Assembly (NCBI RefSeq): GCF_002304225.1
Contig: NZ_NSLB01000004.1
Span: forward strand, 1-64,000
Reading direction: 5' to 3'
From: Pseudomonas sp. HAR-UPW-AIA-41
GTDB taxonomy: Bacteria > Pseudomonadota > Gammaproteobacteria > Pseudomonadales > Pseudomonadaceae
Length of the DNA stretch: 64,000 nt
Shown here: piece by piece, positions 1-13,012 of the stretch
How positions within the stretch are numbered: position 1 is the stretch's first letter
How the letters are laid out: each line of letters opens with the position of its first letter
Translations under genes and position numbers: made by a program
Notes under the pieces: model-generated
What the model was told of the DNA's origin: nothing
The model's database searches: none
The model's input: the letters and a program-made list of their open reading frames with translations, nothing else

Positions 1-69
1 CAGCACCAACCAGAACATAACTTATTGTTTTGGAAGGCTTTCTTTGCAGAAGCGCTGAAAGTGGGGCGC

Positions 70-97
70 ATTATAGGGCCGCAGATTTCGACGTCAA
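70..97 (-). promoter_or_regulatory. Putative sigma-70 promoter reading leftwards
   Basis: Read on the minus strand, TTGACG (92-97) and TATAAT (70-75) are separated by 16 bases, close to the sigma-70 consensus. It would transcribe a gene lying beyond the left edge, divergent from liuR. The target is not visible. Confidence 0.5.
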
Positions 98-178
98 CCG
101 GCATTTCACAAATATCTTAGAAATGCCGCCCTGATGAACGATTACACCAGCAAAGCGACAGAAATCACGTCCAGCACG

Positions 179-216
179 TTGACGTATGCGTAAAGCATGC
201 CTTACGTTTACGTAAA
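179..216 (+). promoter_or_regulatory. Tandem LiuR-like operators upstream of liuR
   Basis: Two 16-base imperfect palindromes, TTGACGTATGCGTAAA (179-194) and CTTACGTTTACGTAAA (201-216), share the pattern NTNACGT-NN-NCGTAAA. Their centres are 22 bases apart, about two helical turns. The second contains the dyad TTACGT-TT-ACGTAA. They lie 22-59 bases before the liuR start. The position and ACGT-rich dyad fit the LiuR motif as I recall it from gamma-proteobacteria. Assignment to LiuR is inferred from position. Confidence 0.6.
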
Positions 217-237
217 GGTAATAGAAAAAGTGCCCTT

Positions 238-627
238 ATGAGCAGCTCCTACAGCATCTCCGACCTGGCCCGCGAGCTGGACATCACCACCCGCGCGATC
301 CGCTTCTATGAAGAGCAAGGCATGCTCACACCCGAGAGGCGTGGCCAGGAACGGGTTTACTCCCCCAAAGACAAGGTGACACTCAAGCTGATCCTGCGCG
401 GCAAGCGCATCGGCTTTTCCCTGGCCGAGTGCAAAGAGCTGATCGAGCTGTACGACCCCGAGAGTGGGAACCGCAAGCAGCTGGAAACCTTCATGCACAA
501 GATTGCTGAGCGCCGTGCTCAGCTTGAGCAGCAGCTACTCGACATCCAGCAGATGCAGCTGGAACTGGATACTGCCGAAGAGCGCTGCCTGGCAGCGCTT
601 GAGGCAACCGAATCGCAACAGGCCTAA
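238..627 (+). CDS. liuR: MerR-family regulator of the leucine/isovalerate operon (LiuR)
   Basis: A 129-residue MerR-family regulator. The N-terminal winged helix-turn-helix begins YSISDLARELDITTRAIRFY, followed by the EEQGML...R...Y wing typical of MerR proteins. Residues 75-120 form a dimerising coiled coil (KIAERRAQLEQQLLDIQQ). There is no C-terminal cysteine metal site, which fits a regulator sensing a metabolite, probably an acyl-CoA of the pathway. It is the first gene of the operon, 40 bases before liuA, and probably autoregulates through the paired palindromes just upstream. Assignment rests on family plus position. Confidence 0.9.
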   Translation: MSSSYSISDLARELDITTRAIRFYEEQGMLTPERRGQERVYSPKDKVTLKLILRGKRIGFSLAECKELIELYDPESGNRKQLETFMHKIAERRAQLEQQLLDIQQMQLELDTAEERCLAALEATESQQA

Positions 628-667
628 CTCCCCTTTTCATTAATAAAGACAAGACACAGGTGGAACC

Positions 668-1831
668 ATGAGCTATCCGTCCCTCAACTTCGGTCTCGGC
701 GAGACCATCGACATGCTGCGCGACTCAGTCCGGCAGTTCGCTCAGGCCGAACTGGCACCCCGTGCCGCGCAGATCGACCGGGACAACGAGTTCCCCATGG
801 ACATGTGGCGCAAGTTCGGCGACATGGGCCTGCTCGGCATGACAGTCGTGGAGGAATACGGCGGCACCAACATGGGCTATCTGGCGCACGTGATTGCCAT
901 GGAAGAGATCAGCCGCGCCTCGGCCTCGGTCGGGCTGTCGTATGGGGCGCACTCCAACCTGTGCGTCAACCAGATCCACAAGAACGGCACCCACGAGCAA
1001 AAAGCCAAATACCTGCCCAAGCTGTGCTCCGGCGAGCACATCGGCGCGCTGGCCATGAGCGAGCCCAATGCCGGCTCCGACGTGGTGTCGATGAAGCTGC
1101 GCGCTGATCGCAAGGGCGACCACTATGTGCTCAACGGCAACAAGATGTGGATCACCAATGGCCCGGATGCCAACACCTACGTGATTTATGCAAAGACCGA
1201 TGTCAGCGCCGGCTCCAAGGGCATGACGGCCTTTATCGTCGAGCGTGACTTCAAGGGTTTCTCCCGTCACCAGAAGCTGGACAAGCTGGGCATGCGCGGC
1301 TCCAACACCTGCGAACTGGTCTTCGAGGATTGCGAAGTGCCGGTAGAGAACGTCCTCGGTGCCGAGGGACGAGGCGTAGCAGTGCTGATGAGCGGCCTGG
1401 ACTACGAGCGCACCGTGCTCTCCGGCGGCCCGACCGGGATCATGCAGGCCTGCATGGACGTGGTGGTGCCCTACGTACACGAACGCCGCCAGTTCAATCA
1501 GTCGATCGGCGAATTCCAGCTGATCCAGGGCAAGCTGGCCGACATGTATGCCGGCATGAATGCGTCGAAGTCCTACCTTTATAACGTGGCCAAGGCCTGC
1601 GACCGTGGCGAGGAGTCGCGCAAGGATGCCGCGGCGGTCATTCTCTATACCGCCGAGATGGCCACCAAGATGGCGCTGGATACCATCCAGATCCTCGGTG
1701 GTAACGGCTACACCAACGAGTACCCGGCAGGCCGTCTGCTGCGCGACGCCAAACTCTACGAGATCGGCGCCGGCACCAGCGAAATCCGCCGCATGCTGAT
1801 CGGCCGCGAGCTGTTCAACGAAACCAAGTGA
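668..1831 (+). CDS. liuA: Isovaleryl-CoA dehydrogenase
   Basis: A 387-residue FAD-dependent acyl-CoA dehydrogenase that oxidises isovaleryl-CoA to 3-methylcrotonyl-CoA in leucine catabolism. Visible features are the flavin-binding [13 protein letters not shown] stretch (about 128-140), WITNGPDA (161-168), and the C-terminal [20 protein letters not shown] signature. The probable catalytic base is Glu247 in [12 protein letters not shown]. Glutamate at this helix position, rather than nearer the C-terminus, is the hallmark of the isovaleryl-CoA dehydrogenase subfamily. An AGGTGGAACC ribosome-binding region precedes the ATG. It sits between liuR and liuB. Confidence 0.95.
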   Translation: MSYPSLNFGLGETIDMLRDSVRQFAQAELAPRAAQIDRDNEFPMDMWRKFGDMGLLGMTVVEEYGGTNMGYLAHVIAMEEISRASASVGLSYGAHSNLCVNQIHKNGTHEQKAKYLPKLCSGEHIGALAMSEPNAGSDVVSMKLRADRKGDHYVLNGNKMWITNGPDANTYVIYAKTDVSAGSKGMTAFIVERDFKGFSRHQKLDKLGMRGSNTCELVFEDCEVPVENVLGAEGRGVAVLMSGLDYERTVLSGGPTGIMQACMDVVVPYVHERRQFNQSIGEFQLIQGKLADMYAGMNASKSYLYNVAKACDRGEESRKDAAAVILYTAEMATKMALDTIQILGGNGYTNEYPAGRLLRDAKLYEIGAGTSEIRRMLIGRELFNETK

Positions 1832-1881
1832 CCCGTCGCCGGCCACTGGCCGGCGTAACGCTGAGAGACGGAGTTCGCCAG

Positions 1882-3488
<1,607 letters not shown>

Positions 3489-3489
<1 letters not shown>

Positions 3490-4292
3490 TGAGCATGACC
3501 ACCTTCAACAGCGTCGAACTGGTCAGGGACCCGCGCGGTTTCGCCACCCTCTGGCTGAACCGTCCGGAGAAGAACAACGCCTTCAACGCCGAGATGATCC
3601 GCGAGCTGATCCTCGCGCTGGATGCCGTCCAGGAAGACAAAACCCTGCGGTTTCTGATGCTGCGCGGACGCGGCAAGCACTTCTCTGCCGGCGCGGATCT
3701 GGCCTGGATGCAACAAGCCGCCGGCCTCGACTACAACGCCAATCTGAACGATGCCCGCGAACTGGCCGAGCTGATGTACAACCTGTACTACCTAAAGATC
3801 CCGACCCTGGCCGTGGTGCAGGGCGCCGCCTTCGGTGGAGCGGTAGGACTGGTCAGCTGCTGCGACATGGCCATCGGTGCCGAAGATGCACTGTTCTCCC
3901 TGTCCGAGGTGCGCATAGGCCTGGCGCCGGCAGTGATCAGCCCCTTCGTCGTACAGGCCTTGGGCGAGCGCGCGGCCAAGCGCTATGCGCTAACCGCCGA
4001 GCGCTTCGATGGCCTGCGCGCCCGTGAACTCGGCCTGCTCGCCGAATGCTACTCAGCCAGTCAACTGGACAGCGAGACGGAGAGCTGGATCAGCAACCTG
4101 CTGCTGAACAGCCCGCAGGCCATGCAGGCCAGCAAGGATCTGCTGCGCGAAGTCGGCCCGGGCGCCCTCAGCCCGGCGCTGCGCCGCTACACGGAAAACG
4201 CCATCGCCCGCATCCGCGTCAGCGCCGAAGGCCAGGAGGGCCTCAATGCCTTCCTCAACAAACGCACGCCAGCCTGGCAGGAGTCGCACTGA
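3489..4292 (+). CDS. liuC: 3-Methylglutaconyl-CoA hydratase
   Basis: A 267-residue crotonase-superfamily hydratase that adds water to 3-methylglutaconyl-CoA to make HMG-CoA. The two oxyanion-hole segments are visible as HFSAGADLAWM (about 62-72) and QGAAFGGAVGLVSCCD. The start at 3489 (MSMTTF) overlaps the liuB stop codon; a second ATG at 3495 is also possible. The stop TGA overlaps the liuD ATG, so liuB, liuC and liuD are tightly coupled, as expected for enzymes acting in sequence. Confidence 0.93.
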
Positions 4293-6241
4293 TGAAGCCG
4301 ATCAACACCCTGCTGGTGGCAAACCGTGGCGAGATCGCCTGCCGCGTGATGCGCAGCGCCAAGGCCATGGGTATTCGCACCGTGGCCGTGCACAGCGCCA
4401 TCGACCAACACGCCCGGCATGTCGCCGAGGCCGATATCGCCATCGATCTGGGCGGTGCCAAACCCGCCGACAGCTATCTGCTGGCCGACAAGATCATCGC
4501 TGCCGCCAAAGCCAGCGGCGCTCAGGCCATCCACCCTGGCTACGGTTTTCTTTCGGAAAATGCCGATTTCGCCCAGCTGTGCGCCGAACACAATCTGCTC
4601 TTTATCGGCCCACCGGCCAGCGCCATCCGCGCTATGGGCAGCAAGTCCGCCGCCAAGGCGCTGATGGAAGAAGCCGGAGTGCCTCTGGTGCCCGGCTACC
4701 ATGGCGAGGCGCAGGACCTGGCAACCTTCCGCGCCGCTTCCGCAACCATCGGCTATCCGGTACTGCTCAAGGCCGCTGCCGGTGGCGGCGGCAAGGGCAT
4801 GAAAGTGGTGGAAAGCGAAGCGCAACTGGCCGAAGCCCTCGCCTCTGCCCAGCGCGAAGCGCAGTCCGCCTTCGGCGACTCGCGCATGCTCGTCGAAAAA
4901 TACGTGCTGCAGCCACGCCACGTGGAAATCCAGGTCTTCGCCGACAGCCATGGCAACTGCCTGTACCTGAATGAGCGTGACTGCTCGATCCAGCGTCGCC
5001 ACCAGAAGGTGGTCGAGGAAGCCCCCGCACCGGGGCTCTCGCCCGAACTGCGCCGCGCCATGGGCGAGGCCGCAGTCAAGGCCGCCCAGGCCATCGGCTA
5101 TGTGGGTGCCGGCACCGTGGAGTTTCTGCTGGATGCCCGCGGCCATTTCTTCTTTATGGAAATGAACACCCGCCTGCAAGTGGAGCACCCGGTCACCGAG
5201 GCCATCACCGGTCTCGACCTGGTCGCCTGGCAGATCCGCGTGGCCCGCGGCGAGGCGCTGCCGATCACCCAGGAGCAGGTCCCGCTCAGGGGTCATGCCA
5301 TCGAGGTCCGTCTGTATGCCGAAGACACCGAGCAGGACTTCCTGCCGGCCTCCGGCACCCTCGCCCTCTACCGGGAGCCGGCCAGCGGCGAAGGTCGCCG
5401 TGTCGACAGTGGCGTACGCCAGGGCGATGCCATCTCACCGTTCTACGACCCGATGCTGGCCAAGCTGATCGCCTGGGGCGAGAACCGCGAGGAAGCGCGC
5501 CTGCGTCTGCTCAGTATGCTCGCCGACACCAGCGTCGGCGGCTTCAAGACCAACCTCGCCTTCCTCCAGCGCGTACTGGCTCACCCGGCCTTCGCCGCTG
5601 CCGAACTGGATACCGGTTTTATCGGCCGTCATCAGGCCGAGCTGCTGCCAGCGCCTGACGAACTGCCGGAAGACTTCTGGCAGATGGCCGGTCAGGCCTG
5701 GGTGCAGAGCGAAGCTGGCCGGGGCCGGGCCGATGATCCGCATTCGCCCTGGGCCATGCACAACGGCTGGCGCGCCGGGCTGCCGGCGGAAATCAGCCTG
5801 CACCTGAGCTGTCAGGGACAACGTCACTGGCTGCGCCTGCGTCAGCAGAAGACGGAACCCCAGTGGTGCCTGGATGGCGAGCGCCTGTACCGTCAGGACC
5901 AGGGCCAACTGAGCAGCCGCCGCGCCATTCGCCAGGGGGAAGCACTGTTCATCGAGTGGCAGGGAGAGCTTCGTGAAGTGCGCCGCGTCGATCCGATCGC
6001 CGAAGCTGAAGCCAGCCACGCCCAGCACGGCGGTCTGACCGCTCCGATGAATGGCAGCATCGTGCGTATCCTGGTGGAGGCCGGGCAGGCCGTGGAAGCC
6101 GGCACCGCGCTGGTGGTACTGGAAGCCATGAAGATGGAACACAGCATTCGCGCGCCTCACGCGGGTATCGTCAAGGCGCTGTACTGCGCAGAAGGTGACC
6201 TGGTCAGCGAAGGCAGCGCGCTGGTGGAGCTGGAAGAATGA
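4292..6241 (+). CDS. liuD: 3-Methylcrotonyl-CoA carboxylase, alpha (biotin carboxylase/carrier) subunit
   Basis: A 649-residue subunit with an N-terminal biotin carboxylase (LLVANRGEIACRVMRSAK at the start, an ATP-grasp glycine loop AAAGGGGKGMKVV, and EMNTRLQVEHPVTE) and a C-terminal biotinyl carrier domain. The biotin attachment motif is LEAMKMEH with the modified lysine near residue 614. The start at 4292 overlaps the liuC stop; upstream in-frame sequence back to 4046 is liuC read in another frame. It supplies carboxybiotin to LiuB. Its own stop overlaps the liuE start. The paralogue AtuF lies at 41632. Confidence 0.95.
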   Translation: MKPINTLLVANRGEIACRVMRSAKAMGIRTVAVHSAIDQHARHVAEADIAIDLGGAKPADSYLLADKIIAAAKASGAQAIHPGYGFLSENADFAQLCAEHNLLFIGPPASAIRAMGSKSAAKALMEEAGVPLVPGYHGEAQDLATFRAASATIGYPVLLKAAAGGGGKGMKVVESEAQLAEALASAQREAQSAFGDSRMLVEKYVLQPRHVEIQVFADSHGNCLYLNERDCSIQRRHQKVVEEAPAPGLSPELRRAMGEAAVKAAQAIGYVGAGTVEFLLDARGHFFFMEMNTRLQVEHPVTEAITGLDLVAWQIRVARGEALPITQEQVPLRGHAIEVRLYAEDTEQDFLPASGTLALYREPASGEGRRVDSGVRQGDAISPFYDPMLAKLIAWGENREEARLRLLSMLADTSVGGFKTNLAFLQRVLAHPAFAAAELDTGFIGRHQAELLPAPDELPEDFWQMAGQAWVQSEAGRGRADDPHSPWAMHNGWRAGLPAEISLHLSCQGQRHWLRLRQQKTEPQWCLDGERLYRQDQGQLSSRRAIRQGEALFIEWQGELREVRRVDPIAEAEASHAQHGGLTAPMNGSIVRILVEAGQAVEAGTALVVLEAMKMEHSIRAPHAGIVKALYCAEGDLVSEGSALVELEE

Positions 6242-7152
6242 GCATTGCCCTGCCTAGTCAGGTCCGTCTGGTCGAAGTCGGCCCGCGCGACGGTCTGCAG
6301 AACGAGAAACAGCCGATCAGCGTGGCCGACAAGGTACGCCTGACCGACGACCTGAGCGCCGCCGGGCTTTCCTATATAGAAGTCGGCAGCTTCGTCTCGC
6401 CCAAGTGGGTACCGCAGATGGCCGGCAGCGCCGAAGTCTTTGCCGGTATTCACCAGAAACCCGACGTGGTCTACGGTGCCCTCACGCCCAACCTCAAAGG
6501 CTTCGAGGCCGCAGTCGAGGCCGGGGTGAAGGAAGTGGCGGTTTTCGCCGCCGCCAGCGAGGCCTTCTCGCAGAAGAACATCAACTGCTCCATCGCCGAA
6601 AGCCTCGCGCGTTTCGTGCCGGTGATGGAAGCGGCCAAGGCCCACGGCATCACGGTGCGCGGCTATGTATCCTGCGTACTCGGCTGCCCCTACGAAGGCG
6701 AGATCCGCGCCGAGCAGGTCGCTCCGGTGGCCCGCGAACTGCTGGCCATGGGCTGCTACGAAGTCTCGCTGGGCGACACCATCGGTGTCGGCACCGCCGG
6801 GCAGACTCGCCGCCTGTTCGACGTGGTCGGTCGTGATATCCCGCGCGAGAAACTCGCCGGCCACTTCCACGACACCTACGGCCAGGCGCTGGCCAATATC
6901 TACGCCAGCCTGCTGGAAGGCATCGCCGTATTCGACAGCTCTGTTGCAGGTCTGGGCGGCTGCCCCTACGCCAAGGGCGCCACTGGCAACGTCGCCACCG
7001 AGGACGTGCTCTACCTGCTCAATGGGCTGGGCATCCACACCGGCATCGACATGGACCAACTGATCGCCGCCGGCCAGCGCATCTGCGACGTGCTCGGCAA
7101 GCCCAATGGCTCACGGGTGGCCCGCGCCCGCCTCGGCTGTCAGGGAGTCTGA
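6238..7152 (+). CDS. liuE: Hydroxymethylglutaryl-CoA lyase
   Basis: A 304-residue TIM-barrel lyase that cleaves HMG-CoA to acetyl-CoA and acetoacetate, the last step of leucine degradation. The N-terminal EVGPRDGLQNE motif carries metal-binding and catalytic residues, HFHDTYGQ supplies metal-binding histidines, and VAGLGGCPYAKGATGN contains the catalytic cysteine of the family signature. It overlaps liuD by four bases (ATGA) and is followed after two bases by the acetoacetate-activating enzyme, which uses its product. Confidence 0.95.
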   Translation: MSIALPSQVRLVEVGPRDGLQNEKQPISVADKVRLTDDLSAAGLSYIEVGSFVSPKWVPQMAGSAEVFAGIHQKPDVVYGALTPNLKGFEAAVEAGVKEVAVFAAASEAFSQKNINCSIAESLARFVPVMEAAKAHGITVRGYVSCVLGCPYEGEIRAEQVAPVARELLAMGCYEVSLGDTIGVGTAGQTRRLFDVVGRDIPREKLAGHFHDTYGQALANIYASLLEGIAVFDSSVAGLGGCPYAKGATGNVATEDVLYLLNGLGIHTGIDMDQLIAAGQRICDVLGKPNGSRVARARLGCQGV

Positions 7153-7154
7153 GC

Positions 7155-9106
<1,952 letters not shown>

Positions 9107-9110
<4 letters not shown>

Positions 9111-9322
9111 CGACTTTTGAGCTGGATGTAGAGGGCCTCGACCTTCTCTCGCGCCCAGGGCGTCTTGCGCAGGAAGGTCAGGCTCGACTTGATGCTCGGG
9201 TCACTCTTGAAGCAGCGGATATCGATGCGCTGGCCCAGGCCACTCCAGCCGTAGGTGTCCACCAGCTCGACCAGAATGGCCTGCAGGGTGACACCGTGGA
9301 GTGGATCTTTGGCAGTGGTCAT
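9107..9322 (-). CDS. VF530-family (DUF2132) small protein
   Basis: A 71-residue basic protein matching the VF530/DUF2132 family: DPLHGVTL near the N-terminus, then [16 protein letters not shown] and [22 protein letters not shown]. Family members are small helical proteins suspected of binding DNA; the function is unknown. It is convergent with the acetoacetyl-CoA synthetase gene and the two stop codons share the tetranucleotide TTAA. Expression from the minus strand is independent of the liu operon. Confidence 0.85.
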
Positions 9323-9390
9323 GGCGCTGTCCGCAACAGGAAATGGCTGCGCAGCTTAGTGCAGCGCAGCCGCTTCGACTAGAGAGAGCC

Positions 9391-9582
9391 TCAGGCTGGC
9401 TTTACGCGGCGCGGGCCGACCAGAGCCCAGATGATCAGCCCGATCAGAGGCAGGAACAACAGCAGCAGAATCCACAGCACCTTGAAGCCGACCTCGGCCG
9501 GGCTGTTGACCACTTCCAGAATGGCCCACAGCACCAGGGCGATGAAACCGAGACTGACCAGAGCACTGAACAGGCTAGCCAT
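9391..9582 (-). CDS. Small PLDc_N-type inner-membrane protein
   Basis: A 63-residue protein with two predicted membrane segments (about residues 6-24 and 34-54) separated by a short loop containing VVNSPAEVG. The pattern ending in IIWALVGPRR resembles the phospholipase D N-terminal membrane anchor domain (PLDc_N), which often occurs alone as a small protein. No enzymatic domain follows. It lies 11 bases downstream of the MAPEG gene on the same strand and is probably cotranscribed. Function unknown. Confidence 0.75.
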   Translation of the reverse strand: MASLFSALVSLGFIALVLWAILEVVNSPAEVGFKVLWILLLLFLPLIGLIIWALVGPRRVKPA

Positions 9583-9593
9583 GTGCCGTCACC

Positions 9594-9989
9594 TCAAACG
9601 TGGCTCAGGGCCAGCAGGAAGTTGGCCAGCGCGAGGCCGAGGATCAGCAGCCAGGTCGCCAGGGTGCCGAAGAAACGCCCCCGCGAGTATTGCCCCTGTG
9701 TGGCCAGAAAGCCGTAGGCATGGGCAATGCGCGCCACCAGCAGGGTGAGCCCGGCCAGGTGCAGCAGAATCGGCGAGAGACCGTTGAGTTCGGCCAGGGC
9801 CAGCAGGATCAGGGCCAGCGGAATGTTTTCCAGCGCATTGGCGTGAGCGCGGATACGCACCTGCAACTCCTGGTTGCCGGCATCGCCGAGGCCGATCTTC
9901 TGAGTCTTGCGAATGGCGACGACCAGTCCAGCCAGCACCATGACCAGAGCGGCCAGCAGGGAGGCATACAAAGCGGTAATGGGCAGCAT
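9594..9989 (-). CDS. MAPEG-family membrane protein
   Basis: A 131-residue protein with four predicted membrane helices. The motif RIRAHANALENIPLALIL is the MAPEG signature (membrane-associated proteins in eicosanoid and glutathione metabolism; compare E.coli YecN-like proteins), and ARIAHAYGF lies in the third helix region. The start at 9989 is chosen because AAGGAGTGTTCC directly precedes it; the in-frame extension to 10124 lacks a ribosome-binding site and is not family-like. Bacterial members are suggested to have glutathione-dependent activity, but the substrate cannot be told here. Confidence 0.85.
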   Translation of the reverse strand: MLPITALYASLLAALVMVLAGLVVAIRKTQKIGLGDAGNQELQVRIRAHANALENIPLALILLALAELNGLSPILLHLAGLTLLVARIAHAYGFLATQGQYSRGRFFGTLATWLLILGLALANFLLALSHV

Positions 9990-10059
9990 GGAACACTCCT
10001 TCGTTGTTGTTATGCGGGCAAGACTAACCCTAGTGCCCGCCGGCTGTCGCGTTAACCGA

Positions 10060-10602
10060 TCAATCCTCCAGCCGGTTGAAGCGACTGGCGATCTCGTCGC
10101 CGCTGTACTCGGCCTGCCAGCCATCCGCCTGCCCCAGCAGCCGAAGCGTCACGTAACTCGGTCGCTCACCCATATCGAACCAGTGCCAGGTATTGGCCGG
10201 GATGACCAACAGATCGCCGCGCTCGCACAGTATTTCGTAAACATGATCGGCAATATGCAGGCTGAACAGGCCCTGCCCGGCTACAAAGAACCGCGCCTCG
10301 ACGCCCGCATGGCGGTGCTCGGCCAGGTAGCGGTCACGCAACTCGGCCCGGTCGGCCTGATCCGGGCACACGCGACTGATCTCGACGTGCGGGTAATCTC
10401 CGGCAGCCTGCAGCGCCGCCAGTGGCTCGCGGTAGGCGGCCAGAATCGCCGCGTCATCGGCGTCCGCCGGCAGCTGCACGCGCGGCCACTGGGCAAACTG
10501 CACACCCAACTCGGCCAGGGTCGCGCTGATGTGCTCCGGCTGGCTGAGCACCTTGTTCGGCAAGGCCGGCAGACTCTCGTGGTAGACGCTCAGGCGGCTC
10601 AT
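10060..10602 (-). CDS. mtnD: Acireductone dioxygenase (methionine salvage)
   Basis: A 180-residue cupin enzyme of the methionine salvage pathway that oxidises acireductone, giving the alpha-keto acid precursor of methionine and formate (Fe form). The metal ligands are visible as H-x-H-x4-E in AEHRHAGVEARFF and a later His in LFSLHIAD. WHWFDMG is also family-typical. It follows an MFS carrier gene by 14 bases and has a good AGGGGAGAACCGATC leader. In P. aeruginosa, as I recall, mtnB and mtnC lie next to mtnD; they are not present here. Confidence 0.92.
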   Translation of the reverse strand: MSRLSVYHESLPALPNKVLSQPEHISATLAELGVQFAQWPRVQLPADADDAAILAAYREPLAALQAAGDYPHVEISRVCPDQADRAELRDRYLAEHRHAGVEARFFVAGQGLFSLHIADHVYEILCERGDLLVIPANTWHWFDMGERPSYVTLRLLGQADGWQAEYSGDEIASRFNRLED

Positions 10603-10616
10603 GATCGGTTCTCCCC

Positions 10617-11780
10617 TTATTCGGTGTGTACAGCAGGGTCACGCAGACAGGCGGCCATGATAGCTGCTGCGGCCAGTGCCGCCACACTGGCCAGAGCAAA
10701 GGTCCAGGCCGGGCCCAGGCTGTTCCAGCTGTAACCGGCATAGAGAGCGCCCAGTGCTCCGCCTACCCCGGCCAGCGCGGCATACAAGGCCTGGCCCTGA
10801 CCTTGCTGGCCGGGGCCGAAGCTGCGCTGCACGAAGTGAATGGCCGCTGCGTGGAAACTGCCAAAGGTGGCGGCATGCAGCAGTTGGGCAAACAGCAGCA
10901 GCCACAGATGATCGGCAACAAAGCCCAGCAGCAACCAGCGCAACGCGGCAATTAGAAAACTGGCAATCAGCAGCTGCTTCAGGCTGACATGCTGGAGCAC
11001 ACGCGCCATGCCCATGAACAGCAGGATTTCCGCCACCACGCCGAGTGCCCACAGCTGACCGATCACACCCCGCGAGTAGCCCAGGCTTTCCAGGTGAATG
11101 GTGATGAAGGTGTAGTACGGCCCGTGGGACAGCTGCATCAGCGCCACACAGAGGTAAAAGGCCAGCACGCCCGGCTGCAGCAACTGCCGGACAAAGCCAT
11201 GGCCGGCATCGTGCTGCAGATGAGCGACCGGCCGGGCATCGGGTACCCAGCAGCTGGACAGGGCAATGCCGGCGATGATCGCCAGCAGCACCCAGGGGTA
11301 AATGGCCAGGCTGAACACCTCGAACAGCTCACCCAGACCGACCACCGTGAGGATGAAACCGATCGAGCCCCACAGGCGCAACTGGGTGTAGCGGGCTGAC
11401 TGCTCGCGCAGGTGCGCCAGGGTGATCACCTCGAACTGCGGCAGCACGGCATGCCAGAAGAACGCATGCAGCGCCATCACCAGCGCCAGCCAGGCATAGC
11501 TCTGGCTGATGAAGATCAGGCTGAGACTGGCCAGCGTGGCAAAGGCGCCCAGCCGCACGATCAGCAGGCGCTGTCCGGTGCGGTCACCGAGCCAGCCCCA
11601 CAGGTTCGGCGCCACGCAGCGCATCAGCATGGGAATGGCCACCAGCTCGCCGATGCGTGCCGGCGAAAAGCCCAGTTGCTCGAAGTACAGCGCCAGAAAA
11701 GGCGCCGTGGCTCCGAGCAGGCCGAAGTAGAAGAAATAGAAGCCGGACAGCCGCCAGTACGGCAGCGGCTTGGCCGTCAC
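10617..11780 (-). CDS. MFS transporter (HcaT/nucleoside symporter-like)
   Basis: A 387-residue major facilitator with about 12 hydrophobic helices. The N-terminus [22 protein letters not shown] and the [14 protein letters not shown] loop after helix 2 place it in the MFS_1-like/HcaT group. The start is taken as GTG at 11780 (VTAKPLP): GTGA overlaps the aroC stop by four bases, whereas the in-frame extension to 11906 runs inside aroC. It lies between aroC and mtnD, the arrangement I recall from P. aeruginosa. The substrate is unknown. Confidence 0.85.
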   Translation of the reverse strand: MTAKPLPYWRLSGFYFFYFGLLGATAPFLALYFEQLGFSPARIGELVAIPMLMRCVAPNLWGWLGDRTGQRLLIVRLGAFATLASLSLIFISQSYAWLALVMALHAFFWHAVLPQFEVITLAHLREQSARYTQLRLWGSIGFILTVVGLGELFEVFSLAIYPWVLLAIIAGIALSSCWVPDARPVAHLQHDAGHGFVRQLLQPGVLAFYLCVALMQLSHGPYYTFITIHLESLGYSRGVIGQLWALGVVAEILLFMGMARVLQHVSLKQLLIASFLIAALRWLLLGFVADHLWLLLFAQLLHAATFGSFHAAAIHFVQRSFGPGQQGQGQALYAALAGVGGALGALYAGYSWNSLGPAWTFALASVAALAAAAIMAACLRDPAVHTE

Positions 11781-12868
11781 AGTTGCGGCAGTACCGGCGT
11801 GATCACCTGCACGGCGGCGTTCTGCGCGCGGTGGCGCATCAGGTGATCGAGCAGAACGATGGCCATCATCGCCTCGGCGATCGGCGTGGCGCGGATACCA
11901 ACGCACGGATCGTGGCGACCCTTGGTGATGACTTCCACCGGGTTGCCGTGGATATCGATGGAGCGGCCCGGCGTGGTGATGCTCGAAGTCGGTTTGAGCG
12001 CCAGATGGGCGACGATCGGCTGACCGGAGGAAATACCGCCGAGGATGCCGCCGGCGTGGTTGCTGACGAAACCGTCCGGCGTCAGCTCATCGCGGTGCTC
12101 GGTGCCGCGCTGGGCAACGCAGGCAAAACCATCGCCGATTTCGACGCCCTTGACCGCATTGATGCTCATCAGCGCATGGGCCAGCTCGGCGTCCAGGCGG
12201 TCGAAAATCGGCTCACCCAGGCCCGGCATCACGCCTTCGGCGACCACGGTGATCTTCGCACCGACCGAATCCTGGTCGCGGCGCAGCTGATCCATATAGG
12301 CCTCCAGCTCCGGCACCTTGTCCGGGTCGGGGCTGAAGAAAGCATTCTCTTCGACGCTGTCCCAGGTCTTGAAGGGAATCTCGATCGGGCCCAGCTGGCT
12401 CATGTAGCCGCGCACGGTGATGCCGAAACCGGCCAGCACCTTCTTGGCGATGGCACCGGCGGCCACGCGCATGGCGGTCTCACGCGCCGAGCTGCGGCCA
12501 CCGCCACGGTAGTCACGGGTGCCGTACTTGTGGTGGTAGGTGTAGTCGGCATGGGCCGGACGGAACAGATCCTTGATCGCCGAGTAGTCCTTGGACTTCT
12601 GATCGGTATTGCGGATCAGCAGACCGATCGAGCAACCGGTGGTCTTGCCCTCGAACACCCCGGAGAGGATTTCGACCTCATCGTCTTCCTGGCGCTGGGT
12701 CGTATGGCGGCTGGTGCCCGGCTTGCGGCGGTCAAGGTCACGCTGCAGGTCCTCAAGAGAAATCTCGATGCCCGGCGGGCAACCGTCGACGATGGCGACC
12801 AGCGCCGGACCATGGCTTTCGCCAGCGGTGGTGACGGTAAACAGCTTGCCGTAGGTATTGCCGGACAT
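11777..12868 (-). CDS. aroC: Chorismate synthase
   Basis: A 363-residue enzyme converting EPSP to chorismate with reduced FMN, the last common step of aromatic amino acid synthesis. Signatures are [18 protein letters not shown] near the N-terminus, [40 protein letters not shown] and [14 protein letters not shown]. The ATG at 12868 ([10 protein letters not shown]) gives the normal length; the long in-frame extension to 13654 is antisense to the next gene. It is translationally coupled by a four-base overlap to the MFS gene. Confidence 0.97.
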   Translation of the reverse strand: MSGNTYGKLFTVTTAGESHGPALVAIVDGCPPGIEISLEDLQRDLDRRKPGTSRHTTQRQEDDEVEILSGVFEGKTTGCSIGLLIRNTDQKSKDYSAIKDLFRPAHADYTYHHKYGTRDYRGGGRSSARETAMRVAAGAIAKKVLAGFGITVRGYMSQLGPIEIPFKTWDSVEENAFFSPDPDKVPELEAYMDQLRRDQDSVGAKITVVAEGVMPGLGEPIFDRLDAELAHALMSINAVKGVEIGDGFACVAQRGTEHRDELTPDGFVSNHAGGILGGISSGQPIVAHLALKPTSSITTPGRSIDIHGNPVEVITKGRHDPCVGIRATPIAEAMMAIVLLDHLMRHRAQNAAVQVITPVLPQL

Positions 12869-13012
12869 CACAAGGCTCCGCAGAGGGCTTAAAACGGGCC
12901 GCCAGTATACCCATGCCGTCCTGGCCTGACACGCCCATGATTGTCCGCCACAGTTGCAGAGTCGCGTCATTTGGCCGATATAGAGGAAACAACAAGAACT
13001 GGCAGCACCAGC

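Noticed and set aside
1..18. Possible start of a minus-strand gene (ATG at 18 reading MFWLVL) at the left edge
   Set aside because: There is no ribosome-binding site and only six codons are visible; only the promoter at 70-97 is supported.
639..660. Possible Crc/Hfq-type A-rich motif before liuA (AATAAAGACAAGACA)
   Set aside because: It does not fit the AANAANAA pattern closely enough.
725..1846. Long minus-strand open frame opposite liuA (and similar ones opposite liuD, atuA, atuC, atuD and atuF)
   Set aside because: These are GC-rich antisense shadows of well-recognised genes, with Ala/His/Gly-rich translations, no domain and no ribosome-binding site.
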